Source: MPNP01 sp965215545 (lineage in GTDB: Bacteria > Pseudomonadota > Alphaproteobacteria > Rhodobacterales > Rhodobacteraceae). From it: DNA of 64,000 nt. The stretch is taken from the NCBI GenBank assembly GCA_965215545.1, contig OZ244066.1, positions 248,001-312,000 on the forward strand, read 5' to 3'. This document shows, piece by piece, positions 15,747 through 24,334 of the stretch; position 1 is the stretch's first letter; every line of letters starts with the position of its first letter. Both the position numbers and the translations under genes were made by a program. The notes under the pieces are model-generated. The model was not told the origin of the DNA and made no database searches. It saw only the letters and a program-made list of their open reading frames with translations.

Positions 15747-17294
15747 ATGAAACTGCTCGGCAACTCGATCGTGGTCGGGGCCTGGACCCTCGCCAGCCGG
15801 ATCCTCGGGTTCATCCGGGATGTCCTGTTTGCCGCTCTCCTCGGCACGGGACCGGCGGCGGAAGCCTTTCTGGTTGCCTTTGCCCTGCCCAACATGTTTC
15901 GGCGGATTTTTGCCGAGGGGGCCCTCAATCTGGCATTCGTGCCGATCTACGCCAGGAAGATCGCCGGCCTGGATGATCCGGATGTCTTTGTCGGCGAAGT
16001 CCTGGCCAATCTCTTGGCCATCCTGCTTGCCCTGGTCATCCTGGCCCAGGCCCTGATGCCTCTCATGGTTCTGGCCATGGCCAGTGGTTTCCTCCATGAT
16101 GGCCGGTTTGATCTCGCCATCCTCTATGGACGGGTGGCCTTTCCCTACATCCTGTTTGTCTCGGTGGCGGCCCTGCTCTCGGCCGCCCTGAACGCCCTCG
16201 GGCGCTTCTCGGTGGCGGCCGCGGCCCCGATCCTGTTGAACATGGCCTTCATCGCCACCCTGTCCCTGGTGCCCTTGACGAACCTCGAGCCGGGTCTGGC
16301 CCTGGCCCTGACAGTGCCGGTGGCAGGGCTGGCCCAGGCCGCCCTCGTCATGGTGGCCCTGCGGCGGGCGGGTGTCCGGCTGGCCCTGCGGTGGCCGCGG
16401 GTCTCCGATGACATGAACCGCCTGCTCCGGCTGGCCGCGCCGGCCATGCTCGCGGGTGGCGTCATCCAGATCAACCTGCTGATTGGCCGGCAGGTGGCCA
16501 GTTACGAGGACGGCGGTGTGGCCTGGCTGAACTATGCAGACCGCCTGTGCCAGTTGCCGCTCGGTGTCATCGGCATCGCCATCGGGATCGTGCTGCTGCC
16601 CGATCTGTCCCATCGCCTGCATGCCCATGACACGGAGGGCAGCCGCCGGGCCTTCAACCGGGCCCTTGAGGCCTGCCTGACCCTGGCCCTGCCCGCCACC
16701 GTGGCCTTGATCGTGGCGGCCCTGCCGATCATCAGTGTCCTGTTTGAACGTGGCGCCTTCGGGCCGGAGGATTCCCGGGCCACCGCCCTCGCCCTCGCCG
16801 TCTATGCGGTCGGGCTGCCGGCCTTCATGCTGCAGAAAATCTATCAGCCACTCTTCTTTGCCCGCGAGGACAGCAAGAGACCGATGCTCTACGCCCTTGC
16901 CTCCATGCTCGTCAATGCCGTGGTCGCGGTGGGACTCATGGCAACGCTGGGCTATCTCGCGGCGGCCCTGGGAACAACGCTGGCGGCCTGGATCATGGTT
17001 CTGCTGCTCGGTCGCGGGGCCGGACGGATGGGCCCGGCAACCCGACTGGATGCCCGCAATCGCCGCAACCTGCCCCGGATTGTCTTGGCATCCCTGGTCC
17101 TTGGCCTGTTCCTCTTCGGTTTCATCCAGCTGGCCGGGGACCGGTTCGGACACGGGATGCTCCGTTATGCCTTGCTTGCCGCCCTGGTCCTCGGCGGCCT
17201 GCTCGTCTATTTTGTCATGTGCGCCAGCCTGCGGGTCTGGACGCCAAGCGAGATCCTCGCCCTGCTGCGCCGACGGCTCCATCCGGACTCCTGA
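15747..17294 (+). CDS. murJ: Lipid II flippase MurJ
   Basis: A 515-residue polytopic membrane protein of the MOP exporter superfamily, MviN/MurJ family. The N-terminus SIVVGAWTLASRILGFIRDV and the following FLVAFALPNMFRRIFAEGAL are classic MurJ signatures, and about 14 hydrophobic helices follow. MurJ flips lipid-linked peptidoglycan precursor across the inner membrane and is essential for wall synthesis. The ATG at 15747 begins directly at the conserved N-terminus; the TTG seven codons upstream is less likely. Length is normal for the family. The gene is followed 51 bp later by the convergent rhomboid-like gene. Confidence 0.95.
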   Translation: MKLLGNSIVVGAWTLASRILGFIRDVLFAALLGTGPAAEAFLVAFALPNMFRRIFAEGALNLAFVPIYARKIAGLDDPDVFVGEVLANLLAILLALVILAQALMPLMVLAMASGFLHDGRFDLAILYGRVAFPYILFVSVAALLSAALNALGRFSVAAAAPILLNMAFIATLSLVPLTNLEPGLALALTVPVAGLAQAALVMVALRRAGVRLALRWPRVSDDMNRLLRLAAPAMLAGGVIQINLLIGRQVASYEDGGVAWLNYADRLCQLPLGVIGIAIGIVLLPDLSHRLHAHDTEGSRRAFNRALEACLTLALPATVALIVAALPIISVLFERGAFGPEDSRATALALAVYAVGLPAFMLQKIYQPLFFAREDSKRPMLYALASMLVNAVVAVGLMATLGYLAAALGTTLAAWIMVLLLGRGAGRMGPATRLDARNRRNLPRIVLASLVLGLFLFGFIQLAGDRFGHGMLRYALLAALVLGGLLVYFVMCASLRVWTPSEILALLRRRLHPDS

Positions 17295-17345
17295 GTGAAA
17301 TCTCGGGCTGGGGGCCCGCCGGTGCGAGCGGATGCCGGGCGTTGT

Positions 17346-18050
17346 TCAGTCGCGGCGGTTGCCGAGCAGGAGAGCGGCGAGCAGGCGGAACCCGTCGCGG
17401 ACTCCGATGGTGATGAGAATGGCTGTGATGAAGCCGGTAATGAAGCCGATGAGGATTGCGATCCAGACGAAATGACTGGAAAAGAGGATCCCAAGGACGA
17501 TCTGCAGGGCCAGCATCAGGAGGGGCAGGCGGAAGAGATTGGCACGGGTCTCTCGGGGGATCTCGATTGGCATGATAGCCAGGGCCAGCAGACTGCCAAA
17601 GAGACCGAAGAGGCCTGAGGATGGGCCAATGAGCGGATAGTCGCCACTGTAGAAGAGCAGGTAACCCATCCCTCCGACGAGGGTTGCGATGAGGAAGATG
17701 GCGAGCACCCGCACCTGGCCGAGAAAGCGGCTGGCAAAATTGCCGATGGCCAGAAGAAACACCACGCTGATGAGCGAATCGATGATATCGTACCCGATGT
17801 AGGGGTAGGTCAGGAAGCGCGAGAGGGTGGCCAGCAGCGGTCGGTTCTGTACGACATCAATGGCCAGTTGCTCGGGCAGCAGACCATGCTGCAGGATGGC
17901 CAGCACCCGCCATTGCGCCTCATCGGGCGCCAGACCGAGGTTCATCTCGCCAACGCTGAACAGGGCCTCGGTGGCCCCGACGAGAATGGCCAGTGCCAGA
18001 ATGCCCCGCGGCAGGGTCTGGAACGGGCGATGCGGGCTGGATCGGGTCAT
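17346..18050 (-). CDS. Rhomboid-like membrane protein, probably catalytically inactive
   Basis: A 234-residue protein with about six hydrophobic helices. The helix containing the rhomboid serine motif is present as GPSSGLFG (residues 142-149, Ser144 in the nucleophile position, compared with the usual GASGALFG). The final helix reads WIAILIGFITGF (196-207), where active rhomboids have A-H-L-x-G-F; the catalytic histidine position is Ile199. A histidine occurs six residues earlier (His193) but outside the normal register. This points to a pseudoprotease that may bind membrane substrates without cutting, or to a divergent enzyme. It is convergent with murJ, and its start is about 110 bp from trpS on the opposite strand. 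Confidence 0.65.
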   Translation of the reverse strand: MTRSSPHRPFQTLPRGILALAILVGATEALFSVGEMNLGLAPDEAQWRVLAILQHGLLPEQLAIDVVQNRPLLATLSRFLTYPYIGYDIIDSLISVVFLLAIGNFASRFLGQVRVLAIFLIATLVGGMGYLLFYSGDYPLIGPSSGLFGLFGSLLALAIMPIEIPRETRANLFRLPLLMLALQIVLGILFSSHFVWIAILIGFITGFITAILITIGVRDGFRLLAALLLGNRRD

Positions 18051-18158
18051 GACGGCGTTGGTCCCTGCTTGGCGATGCCCGGGTGGATCGTTGCATGTTG
18101 CGAACGATTCGGCTTATTGGCAATCTCTGGTCGATGCAATGCAGGATGGGGTCTGGCC

Positions 18159-19181
18159 ATGCGAATCTTCTCGGGTGTCCAGCCCAGCGGCAACCTGACA
18201 CTGGCCAACTATCTGGGGGCTCTCCAGCGCTTTGCGGCGCTGCAGGGCACGGATACGGAAACGATTTACTGCGTGGTTGACCTGCACGCCATCACCGTTG
18301 CCCAGGATCCGGTCGCGCTGCGTGATTCGATTCGCAAGACGGCCGCCGGTTTCCTGGCCAGCGGGATTGATCCGGACCGCTCGATCCTCTTCAACCAGAG
18401 CCAGGTCAGTGCCCATGCGGAACTGGCATGGATCTTCAATTGCATCGCCCGCATGGGATGGCTGGGCCGCATGACCCAGTTCAAGGAAAAGGCCGGCAGG
18501 AACCGTGAGAATGCATCGGTGGGACTCTTTGCCTACCCGACCCTGATGGCCGCCGATATCCTCGCCTATCGTGCCACGCATGTCCCGGTCGGCGATGACC
18601 AGAAGCAGCATCTGGAACTGACGCGTGACATCGCCATCAAGTTCAACAACGATTTTGGCGTGACCCATTTTCCCGTCATCGAGCCCATCATCGAGGGCGA
18701 GGCCCGGCGGATCATGAGTCTGCGTGATGGCACCCGCAAGATGTCCAAATCCGACCCGTCGGACCTGAGCCGGATCAATCTCCTCGACGACCGGGATGCC
18801 ATCGTGCACAAGATCCGTCGGGCCAGAACGGATTCCCTGCCCCTTCCCGGGACACCGGCGGCACTGGACGGGCGGCCGGAGGCCCGCAATCTCCTGCGCA
18901 TCTATGCGGCCCTCGCCGGGATGTCACTTGATGCGGTGGTGGCGGAGACTGCCGGTCAGCCCTTTGCCGCATTCAAGCCCCGCCTGGCCGAGCTTGTGGC
19001 CGAAACCCTGGCCCCGGTCACCCGGACGATGACGGATCTCCTGGGTGACCCGGCGGAGCTCGATCGGATCCTGCATCGGGGCGCCCAAGCGGCCGCCGCG
19101 ATTGCCGGACCGATCCTGCAGGAGACCTACGAGATCATCGGTCTGGTCCGGAGCCGGTCGGAACGGCATCACGACAGCTGA
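18159..19181 (+). CDS. trpS: Tryptophanyl-tRNA synthetase
   Basis: A 340-residue class I aminoacyl-tRNA synthetase that charges tRNA-Trp. The ATP-binding signature near the N-terminus is PSGNLTLANYLGAL, the TrpS version of HIGH. The second signature, KMSKS, follows at about residue 195 (RKMSKSDP). Other family motifs are VPVGDDQKQHLELTRD and the anticodon-binding helices at the C-terminus. The ATG at 18159, preceded by AGGATGGGG, gives the standard length; the frame is open much further upstream but that part is not TrpS-like. The gene precedes a class IV aminotransferase by 17 bp and they may be co-transcribed. Confidence 0.96.
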   Translation: MRIFSGVQPSGNLTLANYLGALQRFAALQGTDTETIYCVVDLHAITVAQDPVALRDSIRKTAAGFLASGIDPDRSILFNQSQVSAHAELAWIFNCIARMGWLGRMTQFKEKAGRNRENASVGLFAYPTLMAADILAYRATHVPVGDDQKQHLELTRDIAIKFNNDFGVTHFPVIEPIIEGEARRIMSLRDGTRKMSKSDPSDLSRINLLDDRDAIVHKIRRARTDSLPLPGTPAALDGRPEARNLLRIYAALAGMSLDAVVAETAGQPFAAFKPRLAELVAETLAPVTRTMTDLLGDPAELDRILHRGAQAAAAIAGPILQETYEIIGLVRSRSERHHDS

Positions 19182-19198
19182 ATCGGGAGAGCCTTGCC

Positions 19199-20062
19199 AT
19201 GGCCTGCGGGATCAACATACGCACCTATTTCGAGGGTCGCTGGCATGAGGGCGATGTCTACATCATGCGCGCTGCCGACCATGGGTCATGGCTCGGCAGC
19301 CCGGTGTTCGATGGCGCCCGAAGCGTTGCCGGCCTGATGCCGGATCTCGACGCCCACTGTCAACGCCTGAACGATTCGGCCCTGGCCATGGGACTCGATC
19401 CGACCGTCACCGTCGACGCGATGGTTGCGATGATTCATGACGGCATCGGCCGCTACGATCCCGCCGCGGCGGTCTATATCCGCCCCATGTACTGGGCCAT
19501 TGATGGCGGCGAGCTGGTCATCGTCCCCGGCACGGAGAAAACCGGGTTCGCGCTCTGTCTGGAAGAGATCCCCATGCCGTCCGAGACCGCCACCCTGACG
19601 CTGGGTCGGACCCGGTACCATCGTCCCACCCTGGCTTCGGCCGTTGTCAATGCCAAGGCGGGATGTCTGTATCCCAACAATGCCCGCATGCTCCGGGAGG
19701 TGCGGGCCCGCGGGTTCAGCAATGCCCTTGCCGCCGATGCCCTGGGCAATGTCGCCGAGACCGCCACCTCCAATATCTTCATGGTCCGCGACGGGGTTGT
19801 CATGACGCCGGTGGCCAACGGCACCTTCCTGGCCGGCATCACCCGGGCCCGGATCATTGATCTCCTGCGCCGGGATGGTCATGAGGTGCGGGAAACCGTC
19901 CTGTCATTCGAGGATTTCGAGACCGCCAGCGAAGTCTTCAGCACCGGCAATCTGGCCAAGGTCATGCCGGTCAGCCGGATTGAGGACCGCCGCTACCAGA
20001 CCGGGCCAGTGACCCGCCGGGCCCGCGAGATCTACTGGGACTGGGCCCGCTCCGGGCCATAG
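19199..20062 (+). CDS. Class IV aminotransferase (branched-chain amino acid aminotransferase-like)
   Basis: A 287-residue PLP enzyme of fold type IV. The lysine that holds PLP lies in the SAVVNAKAGCLYPNN segment, followed by the family pattern GFSNALAADALGNVAETATS and NIFMVRDG. The loop NGTFLAGITRARIIDL matches the phosphate-binding GITR motif. Branched-chain aminotransferases interconvert branched-chain amino acids and their keto acids; D-amino-acid and aminodeoxychorismate lyase members share the fold, but the WxDG-like N-terminus (HEGDVYIMRAADHG) and overall length favour an IlvE-like role. GGGAGAG lies about eight bases before the ATG. It follows trpS by 17 bp. Confidence 0.82.
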   Translation: MACGINIRTYFEGRWHEGDVYIMRAADHGSWLGSPVFDGARSVAGLMPDLDAHCQRLNDSALAMGLDPTVTVDAMVAMIHDGIGRYDPAAAVYIRPMYWAIDGGELVIVPGTEKTGFALCLEEIPMPSETATLTLGRTRYHRPTLASAVVNAKAGCLYPNNARMLREVRARGFSNALAADALGNVAETATSNIFMVRDGVVMTPVANGTFLAGITRARIIDLLRRDGHEVRETVLSFEDFETASEVFSTGNLAKVMPVSRIEDRRYQTGPVTRRAREIYWDWARSGP

Positions 20063-20080
20063 GCAAACCGCCGGGCCGGT

Positions 20081-21247
20081 TCAGGGCAGTCCGTCAAGAC
20101 TGGATGGAATGACCCGGGCGGCCAGATCGTCGAGCTGAAACGCCCCGATCTGGGCCATGTTGGCTGTCATGTCGGCGCGCATGATGTGCAGGAGATGCTC
20201 GATGCCCCGATCGCCGAACGCCGCCACCGCGTAGTGGAAGCCGCGCCCCATGAAGACCATGTCGGCACCGCAGGCGATGGCCCGCATGACGTCCAGACCG
20301 CTGGCGATGCCGGAATCAAACAGGATGGGTGTCTCCGGACCGAGGGCCGTCCGCACGGCAATCAACTGGGCGAGGGACGAGGGTCCGGCATCGAATTGCC
20401 GGCCACCGTGATTGGAGACCCAGATCGCATCAACACCGGCCTCCCGGAGTCGGAGAGCATCCTCGGGTCGCTGGACCCCCTTGACGATGAGGTCCCTGTC
20501 CCAGGTCTGGCGGATTTGCGTGATGGTCTGCCAGTCGGGCTGACCCCGGATCATGCGGCCGATATGCATGAATCGGTCGGTTGGACGACCGCCCCGATCG
20601 ATATAGGATTCAAGGAGTTCGAGATGCGGGATGCCCTCGCGTGCCATGGCCAGTGACCAGGCCGGATGCGTGATGATCTCGTACAGCAGCGGCAACGAGA
20701 ATTTCGGCGGATAGCCCATGCCCGACCGACGCTGGCGTTCACGGCGGGATTCGGCCGGGACGTCGAGCGTCAGGACCAGGGCCTGGAAACCGGCGGCATC
20801 GACCCGCCGGATGATATCGTTGCCAACATCCTGCACCGCCGGAATATAGAGCTGGAACCAGGCCTGTTCACCGGCATGGGGCATGATGTCCTCAGGCGTG
20901 ACTGTCGCCACGGAGGACAGGCAATAGGGGATACCATGGGCACGGGCTGCCCGGGCCAGACGCCGCTCGGCGCCGGGCCACATCAGTCCCGACATGCCGA
21001 CCGGTGCCACCCCGACAGGCAGGGACCAGTCGGTTCCCAGCACCGATGTGCCGAGTGCGATGGACCCCGGGCCACGGAGGATTTCCGGCAGGAACCGGAT
21101 CCGGTCCAGGGCCTCACGATTGCATTGCAGGGCCCGGTCCTCACCGGTACCACTGTCGATGTATTCAAAGGCAAAGGATGGAATCCGCCGCCGGGCCCGC
21201 TTGCGCAGGTCGGCCATGGCAGGATACCGCATGTCAAGGTCGGTCAT
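20081..21247 (-). CDS. FMN-dependent alpha-hydroxy-acid oxidase/dehydrogenase (LldD-like)
   Basis: A 388-residue TIM-barrel flavoprotein of the L-lactate dehydrogenase/glycolate oxidase family. It begins MRYPAMADLRKRARRRIPSF, the usual start region. It contains the active-site segment WVSNHGGRQFD with the catalytic His, and the FMN phosphate-binding region ILFDSGIASGLDV followed by AIACGADMVFMGR. The enzymes oxidise 2-hydroxy acids such as lactate to keto acids with FMN; the exact substrate is not predictable. The chosen ATG at 21247 gives the family length; a possible ATG 20 codons upstream cannot be excluded. It is divergent from pyrD and convergent with the aminotransferase. Confidence 0.9.
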   Translation of the reverse strand: MTDLDMRYPAMADLRKRARRRIPSFAFEYIDSGTGEDRALQCNREALDRIRFLPEILRGPGSIALGTSVLGTDWSLPVGVAPVGMSGLMWPGAERRLARAARAHGIPYCLSSVATVTPEDIMPHAGEQAWFQLYIPAVQDVGNDIIRRVDAAGFQALVLTLDVPAESRRERQRRSGMGYPPKFSLPLLYEIITHPAWSLAMAREGIPHLELLESYIDRGGRPTDRFMHIGRMIRGQPDWQTITQIRQTWDRDLIVKGVQRPEDALRLREAGVDAIWVSNHGGRQFDAGPSSLAQLIAVRTALGPETPILFDSGIASGLDVMRAIACGADMVFMGRGFHYAVAAFGDRGIEHLLHIMRADMTANMAQIGAFQLDDLAARVIPSSLDGLP

Positions 21248-21382
21248 TGCACAACGCACACTCCGATGCCGATCCTTCCAGACCGCGGTCAGCTTGGCTG
21301 GATTCATCGCCCACCGTGCTATAGGACACTCCGGGAGCGGTGCAAGAGTGGGCCGCGGTTGCCTCGGTAGACGACAGGTGCA

Positions 21383-22423
21383 ATGCTCAACCTGCTGACA
21401 CGATTCCCGCCGGAAACCAGTCATGCCCTCGCTCTCGGTGCTGTCCGCCATGGCCTCATTCCCCGTGCCCCCAATGCCACCCTGCCCCGACTGGCCTGCA
21501 CCCTGGCCGGCCATGCCCTCCCCAACCCCATCGGTCTGGCCGCCGGGGCCGACAAGCGCATCATCGCCACCCCTGCGTTCCTGCGGCTGGGGTTCGGTCA
21601 CGTCGAGGTGGGTGGGATCACACCCCACGCCCAGACCGGCAATCCCCGGCCCCGGCTCTTTCGCCTGCGGGCGGATGCCGCGCTCATCAATCGGATGGGA
21701 TTGAACAATGATGGGGCCCGGGCGGCAGCCCACCGACTGGCCCGGGGCAGGGGCGCGGGCGTCGTCGGTCTCAATATCGCCGCCAATGCCGGGAGCCGGG
21801 ACCCCGCCCGTGACTATGCACAGGTGGCAGCCACCTGCGGCCCGCATGTGGATTACCTGACCCTCAATGTCTCCTGTCCCAATCAGCAGTCACACCGTAC
21901 CTTGCATCACGGAAGTCTCCTGGCCGACGTGCTCGATGCCGTCGGGAACGCCTGCGCGACATCCTGTCCCGCAACGCCCCTGTTTGTCAAACTGTCCCCC
22001 GATCTCCCGGATGCCGAACTCGGCGATGTCATCGGGATGGCCCTGGCGCATGGGGTGCATGGTTTTGTCGCGACCAATACAACCCTGCATCGGCCTGCCC
22101 TGCGATCCCTGTCCCGTTCGGAAGCCGGCGGTCTCTCCGGCGCCCCGCTGTTTGCCCGCTCCACCAGGGTTCTCGCCAGGGTCCATGCGCTCACCCGGGG
22201 CCGGGTACCGATCATCGGGGTCGGTGGGGTTGCCAGCCCCGGTGATGCCATTGCCAAACTCCGGGCCGGCGCATCGGCAGTCCAGCTGTATACGGCACTC
22301 ACCTACCAGGGGATTGGCTTGCTCGATGCGATCTGTTGCGGGATTGATGCCCATCTCAGGGACGGGGGATGGACTTCGGTCAGCGAGATCGTCGGGCTTG
22401 ACTGCAAGGACTGGCTGGCCTGA
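21383..22423 (+). CDS. pyrD: Dihydroorotate dehydrogenase (quinone), class 2, with Cys at the catalytic base position
   Basis: A 346-residue membrane-associated flavoprotein that oxidises dihydroorotate to orotate in pyrimidine synthesis, passing electrons to quinone. Class 2 features are the short N-terminal amphipathic helix, GLAAGADK, GFGHVEVGGITP, GNPRPRLFRL and INRMGLNN. The active-site motif is LNVSCPN, with Cys165 where class 2 enzymes have serine (NxSSPN) and class 1 enzymes have cysteine. The rest of the protein is clearly class 2, so this is an unusual active site rather than a class 1 gene. FMN-phosphate strands IIGVGGVASPGDAI and LYTALTY are intact. Confidence 0.93.
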   Translation: MLNLLTRFPPETSHALALGAVRHGLIPRAPNATLPRLACTLAGHALPNPIGLAAGADKRIIATPAFLRLGFGHVEVGGITPHAQTGNPRPRLFRLRADAALINRMGLNNDGARAAAHRLARGRGAGVVGLNIAANAGSRDPARDYAQVAATCGPHVDYLTLNVSCPNQQSHRTLHHGSLLADVLDAVGNACATSCPATPLFVKLSPDLPDAELGDVIGMALAHGVHGFVATNTTLHRPALRSLSRSEAGGLSGAPLFARSTRVLARVHALTRGRVPIIGVGGVASPGDAIAKLRAGASAVQLYTALTYQGIGLLDAICCGIDAHLRDGGWTSVSEIVGLDCKDWLA

Positions 22424-22463
22424 CGGTTCCCCGGATAGGGACAGGTGCGATCTCCCGCCGGAA

Positions 22464-23243
22464 TCAGTCGAGGGTCGCAAGGACCCTTCGGATGGCAGCC
22501 AGCAGATGGTCGGTCCAGGCCTGCTGGCCTGACGCATCGGCGATCAGGGCGTTGCAGATTTCGAAGAGCCCGTGCCGGATCTTGCGTGGTTCGGCATAGC
22601 GGGTCACGAACCAGTCATGCTTCGATGTGATATGGTAGGGTCGGTTGTAGGCAATCGCCGCATCGGGCAGTCGCTCCCTCAGGGTGTCAAACAGGATCCT
22701 GGCGGTGCGGAAATCCTGGCGGTAGAGAATCCCCGCCTGCCAGGGACGGACCGTTCCCTGATACTCCCGCGTGAAACTGTGGAGAGAGACACTCACCTGA
22801 CGGGGCTGGGCCTCGAACACCTGCTCGACAGCCCGGGCATAGGGACTGAAGATTGACCGGAACCGTGCAGTCCGCTCATCGGCCGTCAGGCCTGCATTGC
22901 CGGGAATGGGAATCCCGGCACTGACGGCCGGGATTGCTTCCGGGGAGAGACGATCGCGGTTGCAGTCGTAGACAAGGCGTGAATAGTTCTGGAGGACCAG
23001 GGGGGCATCGAGCTGGTGCGCCAGCTGGCGGGCAACGCCCGCAGCACCGACATCAAGGGCAATATGTGTGTCCAGGGCCTCAGGCGCCAGACCAAGCCGG
23101 CCCAGGGATTGCGGCAGGCGATTGCCGGCATGTTCACAGATCAGGACCAGTTGCGAGGGGCTGTCGGCATTCAGCACTGTCACGGGGTCCGGGTCCCCCC
23201 GACCCAGCAAATCCGCTCGGACAGCCGCCTGCTGCGCCCTCAT
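22464..23243 (-). CDS. N-formylglutamate amidohydrolase family protein
   Basis: A 259-residue protein with family motifs LVLICEHAGNRLPQSLGRLG, a following LDTHIALDVGA, YSRLVYDCNRD and VSVSLHSFTREY, containing the metal-ligand glutamate and histidines expected of the FGase fold. N-formylglutamate amidohydrolases hydrolyse N-formyl-L-glutamate to glutamate and formate in one histidine degradation route, but no other hut genes are nearby, so the substrate may differ. The ATG at 23243 begins just before the first conserved strand; a longer frame upstream reads unlike protein. It lies on the minus strand downstream of the ion channel gene and could share a transcript with it. Confidence 0.85.
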   Translation of the reverse strand: MRAQQAAVRADLLGRGDPDPVTVLNADSPSQLVLICEHAGNRLPQSLGRLGLAPEALDTHIALDVGAAGVARQLAHQLDAPLVLQNYSRLVYDCNRDRLSPEAIPAVSAGIPIPGNAGLTADERTARFRSIFSPYARAVEQVFEAQPRQVSVSLHSFTREYQGTVRPWQAGILYRQDFRTARILFDTLRERLPDAAIAYNRPYHITSKHDWFVTRYAEPRKIRHGLFEICNALIADASGQQAWTDHLLAAIRRVLATLD

Positions 23244-23352
23244 TGCGCACCTCGCGATCGAGCCAATCCCGTGCAACAGGACTCCTGACGGGCCATGCCC
23301 GGCCCCCCGGCCTGCCCGGAGCCCGTGCGGTACAGGGGTGGTGGTAAGGCGA

Positions 23353-24198
23353 TCACCGGCGTTCCAGCAGGGTCCTGATGGCCTGCATGTCGTCCTGCAG
23401 GGCATCCATGCGCTTGACCAGGACGGACATCTCCGCCTCACTCACGGTGTGCATCGTCTCGCGCAGGGCATCCGAATCCGCTTGGGCCTTTTCGGTCATG
23501 GCATTGACGATCACCGCAATGAAGAGATTGATCACGGCAAAACTGGTGATCAGGATGAACGGCACGAAGGCGATCCAGGCCCACGGGTAGACCTCCATGA
23601 CCGGCCGGACGATCCCCATCGACCAGCTCTCCAGCGTCATGATCTGGAACAGTGAATACATGCTCCTGCCGATGGTGCCGAACCACGCGGGAAAGTCCTG
23701 TCCGTAGAGTTTGGTGACCATGACACCGAAGATGTAATAGACGAGCAGGAGCAGGGCCACGACGCTCGAGATGCCGGGGATGGCAGCAATCAGTGCGCCC
23801 ACAACCCGACGCATCGAAGGCACAAAGGTGACCAGTCGCAGGGCCCGGAGAATCCGCAGGGCCCGCAGGACCGCAAGACCGCCGTTGCTGGGAATCAGGG
23901 CGATGCCGACAATCACGAAATCGAAGATGTTCCAGCCGCTGGCAAAGAAGCGCCAGCCATAGGCAAAGATCTTCGCCAGCACCTCGAGGACAAAGACGGC
24001 CAGAATGATCTGATCGATCAGCACAAGAAGCGGTCCCGCCTGCGCCATGGCCGTGGCTGATGTCTCGAGGCCGAGCGTGATGGCATTGATGATGATCAGC
24101 CCGGTGATGACCCGCGTGAGCGGCGCACTCTCCACCAGACCGCCCACACGGCACCGGGCCCGATTGAGCATGGATGTCGGCGGTGGCAAGACAGTCAT
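23353..24198 (-). CDS. Bacterial voltage-gated sodium channel (NaChBac/NavBac family)
   Basis: A 281-residue six-helix channel subunit that would assemble as a homotetramer in the inner membrane. The S4 voltage sensor is LRALRILRALRLVTF, with arginines at every third position (112, 115, 118, 121). The pore selectivity filter is TLESWSM (residues 188-194), very close to the TLESWAS sequence of sodium-selective NaChBac. S6 follows as ITSFAVINLFIAVIVNAM, and the C-terminus forms the coiled coil usual in these channels (residues 235-281). It lies beside nhaA on the same strand, suggesting joint sodium handling. All functional motifs are present. Confidence 0.93.
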   Translation of the reverse strand: MTVLPPPTSMLNRARCRVGGLVESAPLTRVITGLIIINAITLGLETSATAMAQAGPLLVLIDQIILAVFVLEVLAKIFAYGWRFFASGWNIFDFVIVGIALIPSNGGLAVLRALRILRALRLVTFVPSMRRVVGALIAAIPGISSVVALLLLVYYIFGVMVTKLYGQDFPAWFGTIGRSMYSLFQIMTLESWSMGIVRPVMEVYPWAWIAFVPFILITSFAVINLFIAVIVNAMTEKAQADSDALRETMHTVSEAEMSVLVKRMDALQDDMQAIRTLLERR

Positions 24199-24334
24199 CG
24201 GCTCATCTCACCCGCCTGGTCCGGACAGTCCACACCATCCCGCATGCTGCTGTCATTGTCCTCGTCCAGGACGGTACGGCACCGTCAGGCGAGGCGAATC
24301 GCTGCCGATGGCATCCGGATCCTGTGGCCCGCAC

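Noticed and set aside
15537..17282. A 581-codon minus-strand frame opposite murJ
   Set aside because: Gln/Gly/His-rich composition typical of antisense reading; murJ is unequivocal on the plus strand.
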